Source of the DNA: Pseudomonadota bacterium
Lineage (GTDB): Bacteria > Pseudomonadota > Gammaproteobacteria > Burkholderiales > Burkholderiaceae_B
NCBI GenBank assembly: GCA_023423975.1
Contig: JAFAEO010000043.1
Location: 1-64,000 of the forward strand
Length of the DNA stretch: 64,000 nucleotides
Reading direction: 5' to 3'
Position 1 is the first letter of the stretch. Every line of letters starts with the position of its first letter. Below are positions 59,029 through 64,000 of this stretch, piece after piece. The position numbers and the translations under genes are program-made. Below the pieces are notes generated by a model. That model did no database searches. It was given only the letters and a program-made list of their open reading frames with translations, and was not told the DNA's origin.

Positions 59029-59868
59029 ATGGCAGCTGTACTTGAAAAAACCGGTATCGAGCTCGATGACGGTCGTGTATCCATTTACCAGCCTGAGCAA
59101 AAAGAGTTGATATTTCCCGAGCTCCCGCAGTTCACGAGTGTAGCGGCGCACAGACAGCATTTGAAAGAACGGCTTGTTGCCGCTTGCCGTGCCTTTGCCT
59201 TGCAGGGGTACGACTACGGCTTTGCCGGGCACCTGACCATAAGGGATCCGGAAGACCCGGGGTTGTATTGGACCAATCCGATGGCGGTTCACTTTTCGCA
59301 AGTAAAGGTATCAAACCTGATTCTGGCCGACCACACCGGAAAAGTTGTCGAAGGCAGACACGCCATTAACCGGGCAGGGTTTGTCTTGCACGCGGCCGTG
59401 CATGAGCAGCATCAGGATATTGTTGCCATGTGTCATGCGCATACGGTGTACGGGACTGCATTTGCAGCTTTGGGAAAACCACTGGCACCCATCAGTCAGG
59501 ATGCTGCTGCGTTTTTTGAAGATCATGTGGTGATTGGCGACGAAGCTGGGCAGGTTGCGGTGGAGGTCAAGGCTGGCCATAAAGTGGCCAATGCATTTGC
59601 CGGTGTGAAGGCGGCCATTCATCAGAATCACGGTTTGCTGACGGCGAGCCGTCACAGTATAGAGGCTGCGGCGTTCTGGTTTATTGCGCTTGAACGTTGC
59701 TGCCAGCAGCAATTGATGATTGAGGCTACCGGGATCACACCTCGCCTGGTCACACCAGAGCGCGCACGTTACAGCCGGGAACACGTGGGCAGTGAATACA
59801 TCGGTTGGTTGCATTTCCAGGCAATCTGGGATCAGTTAGTGGCTACGCAGCCTGACATGTTTGAGTGA
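59029..59868 (+). CDS. class II aldolase/adducin family protein
   Basis: A 279-residue class II (zinc) aldolase-like protein. The metal ligands are His in AMCHAHTVYG, near residues 134-136, and His in HQNHGLL, near 202. GFAGHLTIRDPEDPGLYWTNP and HAINRAGFVLHAAVHEQHQDIVA fit decarboxylase/aldolases and adducin-like proteins. Such enzymes cleave phospho-sugar aldols or, in aromatic degradation, hydroxy-acids. CAGGAG is 9 nt before the ATG. The MFS gene begins about 106 bp downstream and may share its transcript. The reaction is not evident. Confidence 0.88.
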   Translation: MAAVLEKTGIELDDGRVSIYQPEQKELIFPELPQFTSVAAHRQHLKERLVAACRAFALQGYDYGFAGHLTIRDPEDPGLYWTNPMAVHFSQVKVSNLILADHTGKVVEGRHAINRAGFVLHAAVHEQHQDIVAMCHAHTVYGTAFAALGKPLAPISQDAAAFFEDHVVIGDEAGQVAVEVKAGHKVANAFAGVKAAIHQNHGLLTASRHSIEAAAFWFIALERCCQQQLMIEATGITPRLVTPERARYSREHVGSEYIGWLHFQAIWDQLVATQPDMFE

Positions 59869-59883
59869 TGTTTATATGGCGGC

Positions 59884-59909
59884 TTTCGCATGGCGAGCGC
59901 CATGCGAAA
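59884..59909. terminator. hairpin between aldolase and MFS genes
   Basis: TTTCGCATGGC, loop GAGC, GCCATGCGAAA: a perfect 11-bp stem, 15 nt after the aldolase stop. A second, weaker inverted repeat (GCCTGA...TCAGGC, 59917-59939) follows. No T tract follows either hairpin, so they may act as mRNA stabilisers or partial terminators, setting unequal levels for aldolase and carrier. Confidence 0.5.
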
Positions 59910-59974
59910 CGAACAAGCCTGAAATGACAACAATCAGGCCGGCCAGTTAACCCTACTTTTTGGTGGAGACAATA

Positions 59975-61360
59975 ATGCAGATTGAAAATGATGTTGAACA
60001 AGGCGCTGTCAAGGATGAGGCGGGGCTTTACAGGAAAGTGATGTGGCGGCTCCTGCCATTTCTCTTTCTTTGCTATATGTGCGCCTATCTGGACCGCATC
60101 AATGTGAGTTTTGCCAAATTACAAATGTTGAATGATTTGTCGTTCAGCGAAGAAGTTTACGGATTGGGCGCCGGGATATTTTTTGTAGGCTATTTATTAT
60201 TTGAAGTGCCAAGCAATCTGATACTGTTGCGTGTCGGCGCGCGACGCTGGATTGCCAGGATCATGGTGACCTGGGGAGCGCTATCGGCCTGCATGATGTT
60301 TGTGACTACGCCAACAAGTTTTTATATTCTGAGATTTTTGCTGGGGGTCGCAGAAGCCGGTTTTATTCCGGCCATATTGCTGTACCTGACGTACTGGTTT
60401 CCTTCTTCACGCAGAAGTAAAGTGACTGCCCTGTTCCTTACCGGCATTCCTATGTCAGGTGTGATTGGCGGGCCGTTGTCCGGCTGGATACTGAATGGCA
60501 TGGGTGGCGTATCTGGTCTGACGGGATGGCAGTGGCTGTTTGTGCTGGAAGGCATTCCAACAGTTCTGGTCGGCATTATTGCTTTTTTCTATCTGGATGA
60601 TCGGGTAACCGACGCCAAATGGCTTAATGCTGCAGAGAAGCGGCTGATAAGCTCGAACCTGGATGCGGACAAGCGAGGCCATCAATTGCATTCGGTCAAA
60701 GAAGGTTTGCTTGATCCAAAAATCTGGCTGATGAGCTGCATTTATTTCTGTTTCACCATGGGGCTGTACGGTGTGAGCTTCTGGCTGCCGTCGCTGATCA
60801 AGGCGACCGGCGTAAACGATCCGCTCAATATCGGACTGCTTACCGCCATCCCGTACGCAGCAGCAACGCTGGCCATGATTCTGGTTAGCCGGCGCTCGGA
60901 CGAAAAGGGCGAGCGCAGATGGCATCTGGCTATCCCGGGTATCGTGGGGGCGCTTAGCCTGTGCGCGAGTGTCGTATTTGCCCATAGCCCGACAATCGCT
61001 ATTGTTGCCTTAACGATAGGAACGATGGGGGTGATGACCACTATTTCACAGTTCTGGACACTGCCGCCGGCGATTCTGGGGGGCGCGGCTGCCGCTGCCG
61101 GGATTGCGCTTGCAAACTCGGTCGGAAGTATTTCGGGTGTGGTCAGCCCATATCTGATCGGCTGGTTCCAGACTCATACCGGCGCTACTGGTGGCGGCGT
61201 GTATGGCTTGGCCATCAGTATGTTGATCGGTAGCGCGCTGGTTTTTGCCGTACCGGCCAGGATGGTGAACAGTAAGAAGCATGCAGCAACGACAGGCTCA
61301 ACGAAAATGAACAACGAGACCGGGGGCGTGCGCCGGCCCGTTGTCACCGCAGAAATCTGA
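59975..61360 (+). CDS. MFS transporter, anion:cation symporter family
   Basis: A 461-residue membrane carrier of the major facilitator superfamily, ACS type. It has twelve hydrophobic segments. The early YLDRINVSFAKLQM is the family's conserved TM1 loop; GIFFVGYLLFEVPSNLILLRVGARRWIARIMVTWG is the signature between TM2 and TM3. Members carry organic anions such as tartrate, glucarate, hydroxyphenylacetate or phthalate. The ATG at 59975 has GGTGGAGAC 6 nt upstream. It is followed by a convergent GntR gene. A substrate related to the aldolase and LysR gene set, or to the Rieske gene, is likely but unproven. Confidence 0.9.
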   Translation: MQIENDVEQGAVKDEAGLYRKVMWRLLPFLFLCYMCAYLDRINVSFAKLQMLNDLSFSEEVYGLGAGIFFVGYLLFEVPSNLILLRVGARRWIARIMVTWGALSACMMFVTTPTSFYILRFLLGVAEAGFIPAILLYLTYWFPSSRRSKVTALFLTGIPMSGVIGGPLSGWILNGMGGVSGLTGWQWLFVLEGIPTVLVGIIAFFYLDDRVTDAKWLNAAEKRLISSNLDADKRGHQLHSVKEGLLDPKIWLMSCIYFCFTMGLYGVSFWLPSLIKATGVNDPLNIGLLTAIPYAAATLAMILVSRRSDEKGERRWHLAIPGIVGALSLCASVVFAHSPTIAIVALTIGTMGVMTTISQFWTLPPAILGGAAAAAGIALANSVGSISGVVSPYLIGWFQTHTGATGGGVYGLAISMLIGSALVFAVPARMVNSKKHAATTGSTKMNNETGGVRRPVVTAEI

Positions 61361-61383
61361 GTGCAGCAAAAATAGCAAAGTGA

Positions 61384-62070
61384 TCAGGCGATGTCCTGGT
61401 TATTTTGCTGTTTTAGCACTTCGTCCAGCCGTTTTACCAAACTGATACGGGCGCGACGGGTATGTAAATCGGTCAGATCCACTGCGCGTTTGCTGTCGCC
61501 TTCTGCGATTGCGCTGGCAATGGCCTCGTGTTCATCCCAAATGGATTGCCGTTGTGCAGAAGATTGCAGTACTGCGCCCATCACTCGCCGCAGATGGTTC
61601 CAGTGCACCAGAGCGCTCTGGGCAATCAGCGGATTGCCCGAAGCCTGGTATATGGCGGTATGAAAGGCAATGTCCGTATCGATAAGCGCTTTGACGACAC
61701 CACTTTGGGAGGCTTGACGACCGTCAATGATCAGTTGCGGATCTATTTTTGCCTTGCGCTCGGCAGCCAGACGAACGGCAAGCATGTCCAGTGCACCCCG
61801 GATTTCGTAAAGTCTGCCGGTCCAGTCCGGGTCCAGGGGAGAGACCAGAATGCCTCTTCCTGGCGCGTCCTGAACAAATCCGTCTTTTTTCAGTAAGCGT
61901 AAAGCCTGTAGCACCGGCGAGCGGGAAACTGCCATTTGCTCGGCAATCTCTTCCTGAGTGATGCGCATTCCGGGTGCCAGACTGCCATCGCTAATTGCGT
62001 CAAGCAGCGCTTTATACACTTCGTCGACGTAGTCGGGACGGGACTGCAGTTTCATAAGTTTGTTGTTCAT
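61384..62070 (-). CDS. GntR-family regulator with FCD domain
   Basis: A 228-residue regulator. The winged helix (ITQEEIAEQMAVSRSPVLQALRLLKKDGFV, near 36-66, then PGRGILVSPL) is followed by a C-terminal FCD helical domain. It includes DIAFHTAIYQASGNP with Asp and His that could bind metal. It is divergent from the Rieske oxygenase gene. The intergenic region contains three GTATAC-centred sites, so autoregulation and control of the oxygenase are likely. The FCD effector is probably an aromatic or organic acid; unknown. Confidence 0.9.
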   Translation of the reverse strand: MNNKLMKLQSRPDYVDEVYKALLDAISDGSLAPGMRITQEEIAEQMAVSRSPVLQALRLLKKDGFVQDAPGRGILVSPLDPDWTGRLYEIRGALDMLAVRLAAERKAKIDPQLIIDGRQASQSGVVKALIDTDIAFHTAIYQASGNPLIAQSALVHWNHLRRVMGAVLQSSAQRQSIWDEHEAIASAIAEGDSKRAVDLTDLHTRRARISLVKRLDEVLKQQNNQDIA

Positions 62071-62177
62071 GATGCTCTTTTAACACGTCTGTATTTGATA
62101 ACGCCGCTGGCCACGAATGCCATATTGCAGGGCAAGCGCAGTCAAGTCCGATTAATTTTACAAATTGTAGTTCAATC

Positions 62178-62266
62178 TCTGTATACAGAATACAAAATTA
62201 GGGGTTTACCCATATGTACAGGGCGTTAATGGCGTCTTATTCTTTGTATACAGAGTTCAGTATACA
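62178..62266. promoter_or_regulatory. GTATAC-centred operator cluster for the GntR regulator
   Basis: Three sites in 89 bp: TCTGTATACAGA (62178-62189, perfect 12-bp palindrome), TTGTATACAG (62244-62253) with palindromic core TGTATACA, and AGTATACATT (62259-62268). A related TATGTACA occurs near 62214. They lie between the divergent GntR and Rieske genes. Spacings of the first two centres (65 bp) and last two (14 bp) suggest looping or cooperative binding. Confidence 0.65.
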
Positions 62267-62323
62267 TTAAATTCATAATTTAACCCGCAACGGGTATTCA
62301 CAACCTTGAGAGGAAGAGACCAA

Positions 62324-63886
62324 ATGAGCAAACCAATGGATAAAGCAGAACAAGGCCGAAGCGCTGGTACTTCGGGTACAGTGACAAAAAAATTAATTCC
62401 CTACGGCGGCTATTACACCAATAAGATTCCCGGTCATGATCCCGAATTGACAGAGGTCGGGCCGGGTACGCCGATGGGCGAATACATGCGCGGTTTCTGG
62501 CACCCGGTTTGCATGGCAATGGAGTTGACCGACACCCCCCGGTTTTTGAAAATTCTGGGTGAAGAGCTGGTGGCGTTCAAGGATGGCAGCGGGCGCATTG
62601 GTTTGCTGCATGCTCATTGTGCCCATCGCGGTGCTTCACTGGAGTACGGAGCAATTCAGGAACGCGGCATTATGTGCTGTTATCACGGCATGGTGTTTGA
62701 CGTTGACGGTACCTGCCTGCATGCGCCGTTTCCCAAAGGCGAAGAAAAAGAAGCAGAAAAATTTGCCTGTTCCATTCAGCAGGGTGCATATAAGGCGGTG
62801 GAACGCAACGGACTTATTTTTGCGTACATGGGGCCGCCGGATAAAGAGCCGCCGTTTCCTGAATGGGAAGGAGGCTTCACCGTCGCCGAAGGTGACGAAC
62901 TGGTGCCATTCAGTAATTTCCAACATTGCAATTGGCTGCAGGTGCAGGACAATGCGGCAGACAATTATCACACCATGGCATTGCATGCGGCAAAAAATGT
63001 GGTTGATGGGCATTATCAAGGCACGACCTTTGATGAAGTTGGCGCCGCTTCCATGGAGGTGCCGCCTGATATGCAATTTATTCCCGTGCATCAGGGTCGC
63101 AGCCTGGCTTGCTCAGGGGCACGACGAGTGGACAAGGATCGGCTATTTATCCGTGTACAGCACCAGATACTGCCGAATTTGAGCCTGCATGCGTATACCT
63201 CGGAAGATGGTTCGAAGAAAAAGCTGTTCAGCCGTTTTCATATCATTCGTTGGACCGTACCCGTGGATGATGAGAATGCCAAAATGATCGGGTGGCGTGT
63301 CATGGGCCCGGGTATCGATACGCGTGGCGTGGGAGACAAAGGCATGGTGGGCTATGAAACCATCGACTTTCTGGAGGGGCAGGTTGCCATGCGCCGACCC
63401 GAGCGTTTTGGCAAATATAAGCTGGAAGATATGCCGCCCATTCCGTCCAACCACCGGGAACGGGCCAATTATAAAGAATGCCAGTATGCGCCTGGCGATT
63501 ATGAAGCCATTATCAGCCAGCGCCCGATTGCTATCCATGCATTGGAAAATCCGACCAAATTCGATGCCGGCTTGTATATGTTCAGGAAGCTGTTGCGGGA
63601 TGCCGTCCGCGGTACCAACCCGGCAGCCTCGGCAGACGGCTTCAGGCAGTGGCTGCTGGAGACAGGCGGCGCACCCAATAGTTACTGCTCGGGTAACGTC
63701 TTTGATTTGCCCGAAGCGCAGACCGTTGAAGCCGAAGTGGCGCAGCGCCGATTTGTCGCCAAACAGATTGTTGCCATTCTGACTGAAAGCGACAAGCACA
63801 CGGGTCCTGCCCGCACGGACTTCGTGCGCGACAGGATGGAGCTGTTGGAGAAAACGGCGCAAGATACTTACGGTCAACAGGTGTAA
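62324..63886 (+). CDS. Rieske non-haem iron oxygenase, alpha subunit
   Basis: A 520-residue ring-hydroxylating oxygenase or demethylase. The Rieske [2Fe-2S] motif is CAHRGASLEYG...CCYHG: Cys99-x-His101 and Cys118-x2-His121 (to a residue or so). Mononuclear iron ligands lie in NAADNYHTMALHAAK, where DxxHxxxxH matches. The type (phthalate 4,5-dioxygenase/vanillate demethylase-like) usually has 430-450 residues; this product has an N-terminal stretch of about 50 residues and a long C-terminus. It would pair with a reductase, probably the partial gene at the window end. AGGAAGAG precedes ATG 62324; an ATG at 62306 is less good. The substrate is unknown. Confidence 0.9.
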   Translation: MSKPMDKAEQGRSAGTSGTVTKKLIPYGGYYTNKIPGHDPELTEVGPGTPMGEYMRGFWHPVCMAMELTDTPRFLKILGEELVAFKDGSGRIGLLHAHCAHRGASLEYGAIQERGIMCCYHGMVFDVDGTCLHAPFPKGEEKEAEKFACSIQQGAYKAVERNGLIFAYMGPPDKEPPFPEWEGGFTVAEGDELVPFSNFQHCNWLQVQDNAADNYHTMALHAAKNVVDGHYQGTTFDEVGAASMEVPPDMQFIPVHQGRSLACSGARRVDKDRLFIRVQHQILPNLSLHAYTSEDGSKKKLFSRFHIIRWTVPVDDENAKMIGWRVMGPGIDTRGVGDKGMVGYETIDFLEGQVAMRRPERFGKYKLEDMPPIPSNHRERANYKECQYAPGDYEAIISQRPIAIHALENPTKFDAGLYMFRKLLRDAVRGTNPAASADGFRQWLLETGGAPNSYCSGNVFDLPEAQTVEAEVAQRRFVAKQIVAILTESDKHTGPARTDFVRDRMELLEKTAQDTYGQQV

Positions 63887-63941
63887 ACGACGGGCAGGCA
63901 GCGCGCCCGCCGCGAGCGCGTTGCATATAAGGATATCAACG

Positions 63942-63959
63942 ATGGTAGACACGATATGA
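63942..63959 (+). other. five-codon leader frame
   Basis: ATGGTAGACACGATATGA encodes MVDTI and stops. AAGGATAT lies at good spacing before it, and its TGA overlaps the next ATG (ATGA). It could be a coupling leader for the following gene, or the true start of that gene with a frame error. Confidence 0.3.
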
Positions 63960-64000
63960 GCACAGATATAACGACGAATCCGGCGAGCGCGACAGCGTCA
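63956..64000 (+). CDS. partial gene, start only (probable partner of the Rieske protein)
   Basis: An ATG at 63956 opens a frame reading MSTDITTNPASATAS and running off the window end. Only 15 codons are visible, so there is no domain evidence. It lies 69 bp after the Rieske gene on the same strand; by analogy such oxygenases are followed by a ferredoxin-reductase or another catabolic gene. Another start with a better ribosome site, at 63942, gives only five codons. Confidence 0.4.
   Translation, partial: MSTDITTNPASATAS

Noticed and set aside
1..64000. CRISPR arrays, prophage, insertion sequences, toxin-antitoxin or phage-defence systems
   Set aside because: I saw no repeat-spacer series, transposase or integrase motifs, and no defence-gene families in any frame.

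Overview
The window looks like chromosomal DNA of a beta-proteobacterium of the Alcaligenaceae, close to Advenella or Bordetella. This is an inference. It rests on the neighbourhoods dapA-bamC-roxA-mutS, trmJ/suhB and cysS-alkA-accA-tilS, on four orphan Bug-type (TctC) periplasmic receptors, and on a mosaic of small catabolic clusters each with its own GntR or LysR regulator. I see no transposase, integrase, phage gene, CRISPR array or rRNA. Two tRNA genes are present, His(GTG) and Arg(TCT).

Layout. 0.3-12 kb: a GlcG-like protein, a single-chain indolepyruvate ferredoxin oxidoreductase, cardiolipin synthase, a BetT-type transporter, small membrane proteins, a Tat-exported SMP-30 lactonase, and an unrecognised gene whose start region carries a possible -1 frameshift site. 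12.4-19.4 kb: housekeeping (tRNA-Arg, yciO, dapA, bamC, roxA, mutS). 19.4-23.4 kb: a sugar-acid catabolic cluster (GntR, Bug receptor, enolase-superfamily enzyme, DapA-like lyase) behind a near-consensus promoter with an embedded palindrome. 24.2-27.5 kb: an ehuBCDA-type ectoine ABC importer preceded by about 0.8 kb of A+T-rich non-coding DNA with a 20-bp palindrome. 27.7-35.9 kb: pncA, a D-2-hydroxyacid dehydrogenase, an AEC carrier, amn, mscS, trmJ, suhB, uppP. 36-47.8 kb: CoA-thioester metabolism (MaoC hydratase, SDR dehydrogenase, LysR, CoA-transferase pair, thiolase-like protein with DUF35 partner, PaaG-like isomerase), interleaved with two CsbD-like stress proteins and three Bug receptors. 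47.9-54.3 kb: housekeeping (lpxH, cyclophilin, TPR protein, cysS, alkA, accA, tilS). 54.7-58 kb: PepSY protein, sorAB sulfite dehydrogenase, GST. 58-64 kb: a LysR-controlled class II aldolase and MFS carrier, then a GntR-controlled Rieske oxygenase with the next gene cut by the window end.

Two themes recur. One is osmotic and envelope stress: BetT, EhuBCDA, MscS, cardiolipin synthase and CsbD. The other is scavenging of organic acids, seen in the orphan Bug receptors, AEC and MFS carriers and several CoA or sugar-acid pathways.

The observations most worth following are the dnaX-type slippery heptamer at 11698-11704; a cyclophilin that looks like a secreted-form leader joined in frame to a complete cytosolic gene with its own ribosome binding site; a thiolase-like protein without a nucleophilic cysteine paired with a DUF35 protein; and regulator-adjacent palindromes at 20195, 23930, 58916 and 62178-62266.
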